Below are positions 23,401-36,696 of a stretch of DNA of 64,000 nucleotides, piece by piece. The number at the start of each line of letters is the position of its first letter. Within the stretch, counting starts at the first letter, position 1. Below the pieces are notes generated by a model. That model saw only the letters and a list, made by a program, of their open reading frames with translations. It was not told where the DNA came from and made no database searches. Source of the DNA: Salvator merianae (Eukaryota > Chordata > Lepidosauria > Squamata > Teiidae); NCBI GenBank assembly GCA_003586115.2, contig QVOM02000074.1, positions 3,700,147 to 3,764,146 of the forward strand. Direction: 5' to 3'. A program made the position numbers and the translations under genes.

Positions 23401-24496
23401 CTTTAGCCAAAAAGAGTTAATTAGCCCTGATTTAGGCCCTTTCTTTGTCTCAGATGGTTTTCAGTGTTATCAATTTATAACTAAAGCTAGCTGACAGCAT
23501 AGTATCTTGATGTTTATTTGCTATTGGATCTGTAACACTTGTCCATTATCACTATACAGGGAATGAGAAAGAAAGATTATCAGGGGGGAGGGAAAGCACT
23601 AAAACTTCAGTGAAACAATGAGTCTGGAGAAGTTTGGAAAAAAGATAAATATCTTTAAAGATCAAAATATTTTGGGGAGAAGTATTGGTCAGCCTCTAAA
23701 ATAACGTTTTTCTGCCTTGCAACAAAAAAGAGGATAGTCAACAGAGTCTTATGTATAGTAGCAGTATGAGAAAAAAAACATCAGCAGTTTCTTATGCAAA
23801 AGATTCACAAACAGAATATGAAAAAGGTCTAGTTCAAAAGCAACCCCTTTAAAATGGGATTGTTGAAAGATGTGCTGCAAACTAAATTTTACTGTCAAAA
23901 AGACATGTTGGCAATGTTTACAGGCTAGTTAACTGCAGCACATAATAACAGGAATATCAATATTAATGAGCACTGGCATGAAAAGCACATCTGTGCATCA
24001 GGCAGGTATGTAGTCATGGCTTCCTCTCTTTTATTTATGTAAAATAAATTTGTATATCACTCTTCATTCACAGTCACATGGCACTGGACAAAATAACTGA
24101 AGTTGAAGTGGTTCCTCCCCCTTCTGCAATGAGGCGTTAATCACTTCCTGCACGGGGGGCGGGGGAGGGCTGGTGTGGAACAGACTGTTCCAATGCGGAC
24201 AGCCTTGTCCCACGCCAGAAGCAACTTGTGCCAGCTACAAATGGGTTGCTAATCCGGGAAAAGGCAACCTATCCTGTTCCCAATCTCTGCATTTCAGTTC
24301 ATACTCTTTTCCTCATATGTGACCCAATAAATGCAGCTATCTCTGGAGTCATCTATTTTACAGTTAAGATTTGTTAAAATTTGTTTTCTAGTAATAATGC
24401 AAGATAATTTTCTAGTAATAATGCAAGATAAACAAAATAGAGGTGGTTTTTTTTTTTTTTTCATTCATATAATTGATGTCCATCTGTTTTATTTAG

Positions 24497-24558
24497 AAAA
24501 AGGGGTAGACAAGGGATACTATACTGTTGGAGCCAGACTGATCCGGCTGGAGGATAAG
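24497..24558 (+). CDS. KCNQ1: KCNQ1 exon 15 (start of coiled-coil helix D)
   Basis: A 62-bp exon, the same length as human exon 15 (c.1733-1794), between acceptor ttttatttag (ending 24496) and donor gtatgt (24559 on). With the base carried from exon 14 it reads EKGVDKGYYTVGARLIRLEDK and ends on a full codon, as in human. The GARL, R and EDK positions match human G589-A590-R591-L592, R594 and E596-D597-K598, which begin the tetramerising coiled coil. Differences from human include GVDKGYY for SKDRGSN, I for N593 and L for V595. The next residues in human (VTQLDQRL and on) lie in exon 16, which I could not locate. Confidence 0.95.
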
Positions 24559-26909
24559 GTATGTTTGTTTGCTTTTACGAACTTTTGCCTTATCAACGAT
24601 CTACAAATGGTAATACTATGTGATCTGACTGCATCTTTTAAACATTTCTTTCACATCCTAATAGATGAAAGAGATCCGATGATATTTATATCTGTACAAT
24701 TTTTAACTGTTTAACAGTTGTGTTGTGTGTACCTTGCTTTCTCCAGTATGATTAAGGTGTATTCTTTCTGTGAAGGGTTCATTACTAAATTTTGGAAAAT
24801 TTTGGGAGACTTGCAAAAGTCATTAAATAGCAAATTGAAAATATGTTGTCATAGTAAAGAAATGGGTGTTTAAAATGTTAGTTCCCTATTTAACTGTGGG
24901 GGGAAAATTACTGAACCATTGTGAAAAGAGAGTGGTGGTTGTGATACACAGGCTGTGGGTGATGTGTAATCCGAAGCTAATATGTGGTTAGTGCATACTT
25001 CTGTTGAGGGTGTGTGGATGCCAGGAGAAGCTTGCAAAACCTACATCAAAATAAGAAAGGGTTCGTGAGCCAATGACTGTAGGCGCATGAGCAAGCTAAG
25101 GGGGAAAATAGAAACTATGAAACACATGGAAAGGGGATATAAAGGTAGTAAATAAAGGGTTAAAAGAGAAAAGAGAAGAAAAGCAGGAGTCATTCTAAAA
25201 AATGTAAGAACAAGAAACTGAAGGAAAGCAGCAGGTAGGGTTTTTGGAAATTGTGGGAAACACAAGTGGTGAGGATGGGCTGAGATTGTAACTGTATTGT
25301 TATCAGATACGTTAATATCACTTTTTTCAACTTTGTGAGCTGTTCAGGTCGGATAAAGCTAAGCCAAAGAGAACACAAAGGCTCAATGCAGAGTAAGTGT
25401 TCACAATTGCATTCTAACTGCAGACCAGTAGAGACAACATGACTCAATTACAACTCAGGGCCCAAGAGGGCTAAAAGTGGAACATAGTTAAGCTGTTCAA
25501 GCTTTACCTGGAGTTTTCTGTTTATTGGAATGAAAACATGTCTTTTTACGTCACAAAAACTTTCTGCATCCACTATTAAGCCTTTTGACGTTGACTACCT
25601 TCCTTGAAAATAAGTAGTGGCACCCTTCTGAAATCACTAGTTTGCAGAGCTGCCTCAGAAAATTTAAACGCTTCGAGGGAAAAGATCAAGCACAACTGAG
25701 CCAAAACGGAATGCAGAGTACTTGCTATCTTTCATTCTTTTCCAGGCACTTCTTTTGACTTTAAAAAAAAGGTACTGCCAATTGCTTAATATTTCTTCAC
25801 TCTTTGTAATATCCCTTTGTGTGCCTTAGTTTAGTATATCCCATACGAGATGCTTTTCCCACCTTAGTTCATAGAGCCAGGCTTTATTCTAGAATATCCA
25901 AATGTGGCAGCACACAGGACCAAGTTGTAAACCAGCAATCTCTCCATAGCACTCACTGTTTATAATGTAATACAAAGAAATGAAGCTAAATAATATAATT
26001 ATTAAGACAATCGTGATGGCACTATGGCAATTGAATACTGAGATCATTTGTATGTCTTCATTTTGTGGAATTGTAGCCCAAGTAATCCTAATGTTAGATA
26101 GCTGGAGTTCCTACATTAGGATTTCATTTAGATCACTGTATCCTGTTGTAGGGTATAGCAAAAAGTGCATATAATTTAAACTTAACAATTTTCTTGGATT
26201 TGTTATTCAAATTAATTGGACCACATTTTATTTCTTTTAGCAGCCTCTGCAAAGGTTTTGATTGATTGTTCTCAAATGTTAGCTGTGAAATTCTATAACA
26301 AAAATCTCAAATATCCTTTGGCTATGAGGACTAGCGCAATTATTAATTAGTGTGTTGACCTCAATAAAGAACTATGCTACATTGATTTAATGCAAAATAA
26401 ATCCAAAGTCTGTTTTGCGCCTACTTACAAGGGACTCAGGTTATTGTGGTTAGTATCATTGTTCAATAGTTCAATCCAAGGATATGTCGAGGTCTTCAAA
26501 AGGAGAACAGGGCTTCGTTTCCAAAATCAGATGTGTGCCATTTGGCTGAACCTTCAGCATAAGTAGTTAGTTTTACATTGTAAGCTGTACCCATTCACAG
26601 TTTTGTTGAATGCATTTGGACAGTTATTTCCAACATGACCTTGTTGTTGGCATTAGTGCCCATTTAAATTTGTTGGAAGTGTTGTAGTTTCGTCCACCTT
26701 AACTTAAAAGAAAATACTGGAAGGTGAGAAAGGAAACAAAAATACTCTGATAGAAAAAGGAGCATTGGAAGAAATGGGAGTGAAGGATTTCTCTCTTTCT
26801 CTCTGTCTCTAAGTTTGTGTCTGTGCTGGTTATTTTCATAATTATGTGACAGTCCTCATGATTTTTACAGTTAAAATCGACAATTATATACAACTGTTTA
26901 TACATTTAT

Positions 26910-27200
26910 TGACAAATAATCATAACATGCTGAACCAATATAATAATTCGATATTATTAAAAGGTACTAAGAAAACATGAGCAAATTTTTTTTTTGTTTT
27001 TTTAGAATATATTTTATTTTTTTCTATTGGTGAACATACTAAACTATAAATAAATTTGCAAAGCAAAACCAGGAAGAAAAAAGAAACAGAATGAAAGAGG
27101 AGACACCCTATTATAAGTATCCCCTTCCACTTGAGCACCCGTATATCTTTATCGTTTTCAAATTTCTTAATCTTACAGGCCTTAAACACTATCCTAAAAA
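26910..27200. repeat. AT-rich probable old LINE debris
   Basis: The T-run and aaaataaatttgcaaagc-type sequence around 26980-27060 resemble the reverse complement of L1 3' ends, but no coding similarity could be read. Low confidence. Confidence 0.25.
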
Positions 27201-27671
27201 AAGTTTGATTTTGTAGCATGATCATAAGGAAAGGGTAATGGCGAGCAAAATTCAAGCTTACATAAATATAAACCTCAGTGCTAGGCAAACAAAAATCGCT
27301 TTTATTTGTAGTAGAAACCAGTCTAATTGTACAAAAAAATGTTTTATGAAGCAAATGTATTTTTTTTATCTTTTCAAAAACATAGTAACCTATTGTCATC
27401 AAAGGACTAGAATAGTAAAAGTTAATTAGTGAGATGGAAAATAACATTGCTAATAGTACTGAGATCAATTAAAAATTAAGAATAAACAAAATGTGCTGTC
27501 ATGCTTAATTTAGAACATTTTGATCTTAATCTTTTGGAGAATGCTAGAACAGAGAATGGGCAAGTGAAATAAGCAAACACTATTGTCTCTTGCTTTTCAG
27601 AGTTTTGGAATGCAAAGTTTTGCTCTAATGTGACCCAGGAGTCATGAATTTCCTTATTAAATGCAGTGGTT

Positions 27672-27705
27672 AGGGGTGTAGCGAGGGTGGGTGGGCCCTT
27701 GGCAA
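27672..27705 (+). repeat. isolated end resembling the GC-rich hAT family
   Basis: ggggtgtagcgagggtggg matches the left terminus of the elements at 21035 and 48584 (gtgtagcgagg), but no GC-rich interior or right end follows. Probably a truncated relic. Confidence 0.4.
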
Positions 27706-28392
27706 AGAAAGCAAGGTAAGTTTCTGTACAATGCAGACTGAGGCCAAAAACATTTGCAGAGTGCAGTAATTAAATAACATCAAGCTCAACGTCCAGCCAA
27801 ATCAGAGAAACGCTATGCAAGCCTAGCTACTGAAAAAGATATTTACAGACCATACTGAGGCAGAGGCTTTCGTCAGTAGTGAGAAGCCATTGCCTGCCTT
27901 GAAACTGGATCAGTTTTCAGGTCCTGATCTCTCTATTGCATAAGATAGTTTGGAAAATAAACTTCCATTTGAGACTGAATACCCAAACTATAGCATGGAA
28001 ATCCATATGGGAAAAGCCCATTTCATTCCCTCCTTGACCAATGCTGCATTGCTTGCTTGATATTGGGGCACAGGGGAAGAAGGAAAAAAAGCAGGCAGAG
28101 TGAAAACCCTCACATGTGCATCATTTGTGCTGGCAGGGTGGCAGCATTGTAAATACCTCTCCTGTCCCCGCCAAGTGGAACAAGCATGCTCAGGCTCAGC
28201 CGTAACAGATTTTGCCGTTTGCTGAATCCAAAAAAACCTCACCTCTCAACACCAAAAGTGTTCCCCCATGCCATAGGACAGCTTTGAACCTGTCACAGCA
28301 GGTAAGCCTGGGAAACGACTCCAGAAACCTTGTGAACAGTTGCAGCCGATCGCGGTGCGCGTAACACATTCCAGGTCTGTCTGGAACTGTCC

Positions 28393-28415
28393 CCAGTGAA
28401 AGTGCGAAAAGGCCC
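28393..28415. repeat. orphan Harbinger-like right terminus
   Basis: The sequence agtgcgaaaaggccc reads GGGCCTTTTCGCACT on the other strand, like the family B end. The matching left end was not located; it may lie within 27700-28100. Confidence 0.45.
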
Positions 28416-28439
28416 ATAGCCTCCATTCTCTATAACAAC

Positions 28440-28680
28440 TTTTTTAAAAAAAATTTAATTATACAAACAAAATAACAAAAAATAACAGTTCATAACAAAG
28501 AAAAATAGTGGTCCCCCAAAAGAAGAATTATAATAAATAACAACAGCAGCAGCAGCAATAACAATAATAATGTTAACTGCTGCTACCCCACCACTATACT
28601 ATCCAACTACCCCTTGTGTACACTGGTTGACAACTTCTAGATAACTTCTTCCATCTTCTTTCTCTTTCTATAACAACTTT
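28440..28680. repeat. A-rich, CAG-containing low-complexity segment
   Basis: A-rich DNA with an (aac/agc)n run near 28538-28575 and a T-run after. Possibly the reverse-oriented tail of an old LINE; not classifiable by eye. Confidence 0.4.
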
Positions 28681-29607
28681 TCGAGGATTTTTTTTTTTTT
28701 TTAAACTGGCTCCTCATTTCTGTTTTTCAAGCTTAATCTTAAATAATTTTAATTTAGGAAGCTTTTGGGACCAGGAAAAGAATCTTTTATTTGGTTCTTT
28801 ACTAATTTTTGCCCACTTTTTTTTTTATTTAGTTGCTTTGATTTTAGTTAGTAGATTGGTAGGATGCAAATATTTAATATATTCAATACAATTATATTTT
28901 CTTTTTCAAAATTGATAATTGTGATGATAGCTATAAACATGAAAACCTAGTTTGGATGAGTTAGCAAATTATATGCCCTATATAAGAAATGTTCAAAATG
29001 GCACAACTTATGGCTGCTTTAAGTGTATGCTTATAGTCATGTGTGCCAATTTTAGGTTTTAAACACACTGCACACGCACACACACACAGAGGAAACCAAA
29101 GTTGTGACCTACAATTTTTTTTTAAAAAAAAATCATAATGCGAAGAGAATCCCATATCAATTCTAGGAATAATTTTCCTCATTGCAAAAGATTTCCTGTG
29201 GTTACTTTTATTTACAGTATGTATTTACCTATACTGACCTTGCTTACATGAATACAAAGTAATGAAAATTCATTAATTATATCTAGATTATGTTAACCTA
29301 ATGCAGAAGAAAATTCTTTGCTCCAAGTTATAGCTCAGAAATAACTGCTCATTCACAAATTTTCTGTTTAACTGGTTGTTTCCAAAAATGTCACAGAAGC
29401 AGAGAATAAGACTTCATTTTCTCTGACTGGGATTCTAATACTATTCCTGTGCTTCTTTGGTTTAACTTAAGCAACTAAGGTTTATTTGAGCCATTTATAG
29501 CCAGACCTATATTTGAAAATCTTTCTATAAGTGAAATACTGCACACTGAAACAACCTTTTACATTTTCCACCTACAATGAGAACAGATTAAGGACTGTTC
29601 TATGTGG

Positions 29608-29634
29608 TCTCTCTCTCTCTCTCCCCCCCCCCCC
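29608..29634 (+). repeat. (CT)n-(C)n simple repeat
   Basis: About eight ct units run directly into twelve C residues. Confidence 0.9.
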
Positions 29635-30145
29635 GGGTGTGGGTGTGTAGCTGAAGTGATAAGATGACATTTTTGGAATTCTTCTCTGCTTATGAAACTC
29701 CTTAGAAGCAGAAGATGAGGGTTGTGGGATCCAGGGTGCTCTGTGAGTTGTGAAAGCATGTTGTCACGCAGAGTAACTTGCTTGTCAGTGCCTGTCACTT
29801 TTTGATCCACACAGCTGTGAGGTCCTTTCCAGACACAGTATAAAATATAGCATTGTACCAGTCTTGGGCTTTCAATTACAGGCTGCAGCCTTTGCATCCA
29901 GGTTTGGAATCAACACAAGTAGTCTGGAATTGAGGCGAATTAAATTTGCAATGAGAGGAGGGATTGCTGTCTTTCTGTGTGAAAATGCATTGTTTTGAAT
30001 GATTGGCCAGAAAAGGATGGTTTCTTGATCACATAAACACCCAAACACCCAATCATTCAATTGATTAATTAATAGGAAAGCAAAGTGGATGCTTTTAATG
30101 AGACTAAGGAGTCTGTAGAAACAATTAATAGCATAAGTAGTTACA

Positions 30146-31112
30146 GGCCGCGGTCCGACATGGTAAATTTAATCCGTATCAGAAGAGTACAAGGACTGAA
30201 TTCGTCTTCTGATCGTTCCCACAGTTACAGTTTAACAAGGACCCAATTCGTACTTGCTCGTTCCCACACTGATATTTCCCGTGCTTGGCACAGAGAAATA
30301 GTACCTTTTCTTCCTCCATCCCTTGTCAAATTCTCCTCCCTGTGCAGTCAGTGATTGTCTGCAATCCCAACGTTCAAATCTTGACGTCACAGGGACGGGA
30401 AAGTCAAGCTCCGCTCTCCGTATGTCTCTGCTGCTGCCTCAGAACATGGATTCACTTGGCAGCGTTACTAGTAATTTGCCATGTGCTCCTTCTCCCCCCT
30501 ACAGCCTCTGTCTACACAAGCAGAACTTTAAAACTATGTGTACCGCACAATTAAGCTTTTTAAAGGGCTGATGGCGATTTCTGCTCCCTTGCAAGTGCAC
30601 TTTTGCGCAATTGCGCAATTTAAAACAGGTGCAGTTTATTTTTTGGTTTAAAGAGCAGACGGAAGTGGAGGAAGCCTTTAATTTCTTCCTGGCAGTGTCA
30701 GATGGGGGATAAAGAAAGAGAAAGGACCGCAGCTTAGCGAAGTAAAAAGGAGGACAGTTTCTTTTCCCCTAGCAGCAACGGAAGGGGGGATAATGAAGGT
30801 AGAGGAAACTACTGCGCTTCCTGCCCACCCACAAAGTCTGTCATTGGATGGCACAAAATGGGGATCCCTCCCTCTGCACGCCCACAAAAAAAGTACGGTC
30901 CCTCCCAAATAGTCTCTTTCCCCGTTCCCACATCGCAAAGTAAAGCGCACTAGCAATCTGGAACGGCTTGAGACTTCATTAAATCCAAATACAAAGTAGT
31001 CCGGATTTCGCCAATTTAGTCCAGAAAAACTACGGAACGGCAAGATCATGTCGGGCCAGTGGGAACTGAAGATGGACTGTAAACTGATTAAATGCCGTGT
31101 TGGAACGCGGGT
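30146..31112 (+). mobile_element. family A TIR element copy 2
   Basis: Left end GGCCGCGGTCCGACATGG; right end on the other strand ACCCGCGTTCCAACACGG followed by catttaatc. ACA repeats immediately outside both ends (30143-30145 and 31113-31115; TACA is possible if the terminus is one base shorter). It is collinear with 1372-2444 over most of its length, including the perfect CRE (30382-30389) and the block with ggacggaagtggag-like sequence, but lacks the 48-bp doubling. Confidence 0.82.
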
Positions 31113-32984
31113 ACAGAGGAGAAAAGGGGCACAGCCTCAAATAGATAGGCAGGAGTTGCTATACTAGACCAATCGTTCATTACTTTACATCAACCACTGC
31201 GCTTACATCATATAAGCATGGGCAGGAGCGCAAGAAGGACGAGTTCAATCTTCCTGGTTACTGCTGCTAAGAGGTTCATTATGATTGGAAGAGAAATGAG
31301 GCTCAGGTTTGCCCTTTCTTGTGGCTGTCTGCCTGCAGGAATGTGAATTTGAATGATGGATGTATTGAATTTTCAAGCAAAAACTGGTTTGTTCCCCTAT
31401 GTCTGGACAGTCCCTGGGTCTTAAGAATAGCCAACTCACTTGCTTACTTGGCCCTCTCACTATGGCCTTATTCAATAATATTGTTCTTCCTACAGATTCT
31501 CCAAAGTACTATCTTTGTCTATAACATATGATTTTATGTTTTTTAAGACACTGTATGCATTAAAAAATATACTGTATTTCCATGCTTTCAGTACAGTTGC
31601 TTAGAGCTTACTCACAGAAGATTTGAATTCTCTGCTAGCAGAGAGAGTCTCTGAGGCTGCATCTACACTGTGAGCTTTTGTGAGAAACTGCTGTCATATT
31701 ACAAGAGAAGGCTGAAAGAGGATGAGGCCCACCTACCCCTGTATACAGCTGCAGACAGCATGCTGCCTCATCTGGTTCTTGTCATGGGACTTCCCCATCC
31801 AGGCCAGCTTGAAACCTCCTAAAAAAAGATTTTATGCCCAAATGGCCTGGCAGAAGGCTCTCCTGGTTGAGGTCAGCATCTCTTGGCATGGTAGGGTACG
31901 TTGTTAAATCATCTGCAGACTGAGATGCAGGGACACGCAGACGTGTAGTTCTAGCAACACGCCAGAGTTTACTGATAAAGACCACAAAGAAATAAGCATC
32001 AGCAAACACATATATACCTCCACAGCTGCTCTCCAAGCCTGACACCCAGATTGTTGCATAAACTTTCCAGTTAGCCCCCACTGCTTTGCACTGGCCCTGA
32101 CCTCGGAGAACAGAGCTATCCTAATTAAAACTTAACTGCCATCTTCTTATTGCTAACACAAAGCAAAAGTAGGATCAGTGATGTAAGCCAGCAGGCAAGG
32201 CCTGGTCAAAGACAAAGGGTAAGATGGCAATGCAGATGCCAACTTGCATGCAGATTGTGGGTGGTGAACAATTTTATGTGTCTACATAAAATTCTTTCCT
32301 CTTCCAGTTGAGTAAGCGGAGACACCTATTCCACTGGTGCTGAGATTAAGGGATAGAGGCTTTGGAATAAAAAAAAATGTTAAGATCCCAGTGGACTTTG
32401 AGTTTTTGGCTAGCTTAATGTATGCAGAGTAGGAGAGAATAGACCTATTGAAAATGTTTGCTGGCATGAAAACGTCATTGCTACTTACTTTTGGCTTTAT
32501 ATAAGTTAGCTGTTAATTGTTGTATTAATAAACTTGGGTATACTTTGCACCTCTGAAACTTATTAACTATGTATACTTATGACCAAATAGCCTTTTTTGC
32601 TTAGTGAGTTAACTATGTTATGAATAAAGTAATATTGGTGGCTCTCCTGAACCTATCACAAATTAGCAGTATTGGGCAACTGTGCTCTTTCATTAGTAGA
32701 AAAGAAAACACTGGATGTGCGGGCCAAGCTAAGTCTGCATGTACCCATACTTTGGCATCTGCCATTCCACTATCAGCACTCATTAGAGCAAGCAGGAGTA
32801 AGTGGAGAATGGTTATTTTTTGCCTTTGTAAAACAGATCCAATTTTTATTGGCAAGCAACAGGATATACAGTGCTCCTTATTTTAGGAGTGGATACCTAC
32901 AGTCTTTTCCCATTTCCAGTTCTTGCACATACTACATTAAACCTGTCATGAGAAAAGCAAAGAGTATCTAAGTTTGTATGTTTT

Positions 32985-33055
32985 AAGAATTTATATCCCG
33001 CCTTTCACCAAAAAGTTCCAGGGTAGGTCACAATAACAAACTGATAAAATACATA
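32985..33055 (-). repeat. L2-type LINE 3' tail remnant
   Basis: tttatatcccgcctttcacc followed by aaaaagttccagggtaggtcacaata matches the tail pattern at 1240-1285 and 43095-43130. It abuts family A copy 3. Confidence 0.55.
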
Positions 33056-33058
33056 AAA

Positions 33059-33550
33059 GGCCGCGTTTCGACATGGCATTTAATCAGTTTACAAGCCGTC
33101 TTCAGTTCCCACTGGCCTGACATGATCTTGCCATTCCATAGTTTTTCTGGACTAAATCGGTGAAATCCAGACTACTTTGTATTCGGATTTAATGAATTCT
33201 TAAGCCATTCCAGATCGCTAGAGCGCTTTACTTTGCGATGTGGGAATGGGGAAAGAGACTGTTTAGGAGGGACCGTACTTTTGGGAGGCATGCAGAGGGA
33301 GGGATCCCCATTTTGTGCCGTCCAATGACAGACTTTGTGGGTGGGCAGGAAACGCAGTAGTTTCCTCTGCCTCCGTTATCCCCCTTCCGTCGCTGCTACG
33401 AGAAAAGAAACCGCCCTCCTTTTTACTTCGCTAAGCTGTGGTCCTTTCACTTTCTTTATCCCCCATTCGACACTGCCAGTAAGAAATTAAAGGCTTCCTC
33501 CACTTCCGTCTGCTCTTTAAACCAAAAAATAAACTGCACCTGTTTGGGGT
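33059..33550 (-). mobile_element. family A TIR element copy 3, inverted and incomplete
   Basis: It starts GGCCGCGTTTCGACATGG and follows, base for base with few changes, the reverse complement of the right half of copy 2 (30600-31112). Similarity stops near 33545, after aaactgcacctgttt, where unrelated GC-rich sequence runs into the assembly gap. Either the element is truncated here or another element is inserted. Confidence 0.8.
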
Positions 33551-33680
33551 TGCAGTCCTCTTGCCCCAACAAAAAAACCCACTCAAGATGTTTTGCCGTC
33601 GGCAGCACACAGCTACACAGCGGGGACATATGCCGCTGCGGATGTCTCTGCGGGAGATGAGGCAGAGTCCATTTGCTGGC

Positions 33681-34359
33681 NNNNNNNNNNNNNNNNNNNN
33701 NNNNNNNNNNNNNNNNNNNNNNNNNNNNNNNNNNNNNNNNNNNNNNNNNNNNNNNNNNNNNNNNNNNNNNNNNNNNNNNNNNNNNNNNNNNNNNNNNNNN
33801 NNNNNNNNNNNNNNNNNNNNNNNNNNNNNNNNNNNNNNNNNNNNNNNNNNNNNNNNNNNNNNNNNNNNNNNNNNNNNNNNNNNNNNNNNNNNNNNNNNNN
33901 NNNNNNNNNNNNNNNNNNNNNNNNNNNNNNNNNNNNNNNNNNNNNNNNNNNNNNNNNNNNNNNNNNNNNNNNNNNNNNNNNNNNNNNNNNNNNNNNNNNN
34001 NNNNNNNNNNNNNNNNNNNNNNNNNNNNNNNNNNNNNNNNNNNNNNNNNNNNNNNNNNNNNNNNNNNNNNNNNNNNNNNNNNNNNNNNNNNNNNNNNNNN
34101 NNNNNNNNNNNNNNNNNNNNNNNNNNNNNNNNNNNNNNNNNNNNNNNNNNNNNNNNNNNNNNNNNNNNNNNNNNNNNNNNNNNNNNNNNNNNNNNNNNNN
34201 NNNNNNNNNNNNNNNNNNNNNNNNNNNNNNNNNNNNNNNNNNNNNNNNNNNNNNNNNNNNNNNNNNNNNNNNNNNNNNNNNNNNNNNNNNNNNNNNNNNN
34301 NNNNNNNNNNNNNNNNNNNNNNNNNNNNNNNNNNNNNNNNNNNNNNNNNNNNNNNNNNN
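33681..34359. other. assembly gap (679 N)
   Basis: Run of N. ORFs crossing it are meaningless. The left edge is inside or beside a family A element and the right edge is a CR1-like tail, so the gap probably hides repeats. Confidence 1.
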
Positions 34360-34381
34360 GATTCTATGATTCTATGATTCC
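34360..34381 (+). repeat. CR1-type 3' tail
   Basis: Almost three copies of gattctat(g), the 8-bp microsatellite that ends CR1 elements in sauropsids. The CR1 body would lie in the gap. Confidence 0.7.
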
Positions 34382-34835
34382 CCAGCAGGATAACAGCCAG
34401 AGGAAGCTAAACATCAAACGCTTGGTGAAGAGGTATGTTTTAACCAGGCAAACCTCCAGAGGGAGGCTATTCCAGAGAAAGGAGAACTGAAGGGGAAACA
34501 AATGACTAATAAAAGTACTGTAATGGTTGAAACCCTGCTGCATTAATTGACTGATGGACATTGCAGAGATAAAACGTACGTACTGAAGCCACAGATGTTT
34601 GAACTGAAAGAGCACACCATAGGACTGATAGGTCTCTATGATGTAAACACCTCCTTACACTTAGAGCAGCACAGCTCAAATAGTATGAGATTCCAGGCAT
34701 CAAACTCATCCTCTTGTGCCATTGCATAGATGTGGCACATCCTAATAGATAATTTATTTTGAGGGATAAAAATTCAGTTCTGCAAGTATGGATCTCCATA
34801 CGCAGCTGTTCTATATATAGGCAGAGTAAATGTGT

Positions 34836-35035
34836 TTGTTTGTGGCATTTATATCCTGCCTGTCCTCTATAAGGCCCAAAGCAGTGCACACCATCCTTTC
34901 CCCTCCATTTTATCCCCACAACAACCCTGTGAGGTAGGTTAGACTGAGAGGCTGTGCTTGGCCCATGAGCTTCCATGACAGAGTGGGGATTCAAACCCAA
35001 GGGTTCTCGACTAATGTTTTAGCAACCATGCTACA
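34836..35035 (+). repeat. MIR/L2-like 3' repeat
   Basis: It contains ccccacaacaaccctgtgag, gtaggttag, then cagagtggggattcaaaccc and a gctacactg-type end, the ordered blocks of the common amniote MIR/L2 3' repeat module. Preceded by a tatatcctgcctgtcc block. Confidence 0.65.
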
Positions 35036-36696
35036 CTGGTTTTTCTTGAATGTGTGTGGTGAGATTTGTAATTATACCATGTCCCTATTGTCCGCTGAGA
35101 ACCACTGTAGTAGTTCTTGTTATTCATCTGTCTTTCAGTTATTTTTTCTGTATCATACAGAGACATGAACAAAATCTTTTTTAAAAAAATAATTGGATTA
35201 CAAAGGCAGGTTTAAGTAACTTTCTCCTTTCTCAGAAAGAACATGGCAGTGACCTCCTGGTTCCAGTATTCACCCTTACTGTAGGAATCCATGTGTTAAG
35301 AGTACTAATGATCCTTTACAAATCTCAGTGGATATAACTGAAACTTGCTTGTGAATAAACATGTACAGGATTGTAATCAGAGCTATGAGCAGCAGGAGGA
35401 CCAGAAGCTTTTATTGAACCACTATAGTTGGAGTGGCGGTGGAGAAGAGGCTTCCCATGGAGTTGTTTCAGCTTGGCTGCTCCACAGTCCCTACATGATT
35501 GGGGGTGGAATAAATACCCATGTGGGAGACTGCAAAAAGTTATGTGCTTCTTCAGAGCAGGGAAAAGAATGGAGGGGGAGAGGAGGGGGAAGAAGTTTGG
35601 CAACAGGGGTACTAATCACTGAAATTAGGAAAAAGGACAGAGAAGAAGGGAGTTTCAGTTAGTGATATGGGACAGTTCCTGATCCGTGCTTCCTCCTGCT
35701 TCCCCCCTTCTGGTCCAGAGTAATGTCTTTAAATATCTCTATTAAGGGCAGTAGAACAGAATTGTGCTGCTAGAAGTTGAGCGTGGTCTCTTCTTTCCAG
35801 TGTAGGTATTTTCCCATTTTGTTATATGCATATTTTTTTAGCAGAAAAATAAAGCTAAATTAATGCATGTGAGAAGTATCATTTAAATACATTTGTAAGG
35901 AGGACATGCAGAAGCTTTTACCCATTGAAATGACCTCTTTTTTTACTTTTCTAGATGCTTTACAGTATCTTCATTAATCTGTTTCTCTGACCTAACAGTG
36001 ATAAGGTTATTTTATTAGATCTGCTAGTAGGCAACTGAATGCTTTAAGGGATATGGTTCAAAGTGAGAAATATGTATCTGCCACTGAAAACTGGCAACTG
36101 TTTGTTGAGATTCTTGCCCTTCTTCCCATCTTTGGTTAACAAATACTGTGCAACTTGGCCGAAGCTAAGCATGTGCTTCAAGCATATCCTCCCCCAAAGC
36201 AATCCTAAGTACTCAAGATGCATGCAGCGTTGGGGAGCAAATTGACAGCTTTGCATACACTCCTCCCATTACACTGAGTTGCTGTCTTCCTGGCTCAGTG
36301 GTTCAGCCTGTTTTGTCAATCCAAAATAACTGGGTGTGATTTGGGTGGAAAGCTTAACTGGCCAAACCACTGAGCCAGGAAGACAGTGGTTGCAGCAACA
36401 AGACGATTGTTGGTTCCAAGGGTTCCATTTGGTCCCCAGCACAGCATATGTCTGTAGTACTCAGAAACGGGGTGATTTAGAGAGACAAAATGAATGCGCA
36501 GGCCAAGGTTATAATGCAAGCAAAGACCTAAAAGAATAGATTCTGAAAACAAAGTGCGTTCAGTTTTCAGAAGTGAAGGCAAGTTTGAGAGGGAACATAC
36601 AGACCATTTGCTAGTACCCAAAAAGATGTCACAGAGAAAAGAGTCATGACCTGTTCTCTGTCATCACAGAATTCAGGACATGCAGGAATAGACTTG

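Larger units (their letters stand above)
19607..24496 (+). other. KCNQ1: KCNQ1 intron 14
   Basis: A 4.9-kb intron with donor gtacac and acceptor ttttatttag. About two thirds is - strand L2-type LINE sequence (19944-23400), one copy being interrupted by a GC-rich hAT element. In 23450-24490 I see no clear repeat; there is a GC-rich patch at about 24120-24260 of unknown origin and a T-run near 24447-24461. Confidence 0.92.

Noticed and set aside
24497..24714. exon 15 read-through frame as an alternative terminal exon
   Set aside because: The frame continues past the donor for about 50 codons before a stop, but the donor gtatgt is strong and exon length equals human; no poly(A) signal was seen close by.
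26920..27468. 182-codon - strand ORF
   Set aside because: AT-rich, low-complexity translation with no recognisable domain; likely chance openness in repeat debris.
33561..34490. ORFs of 234-309 codons
   Set aside because: They consist almost wholly of undetermined residues across an assembly gap.
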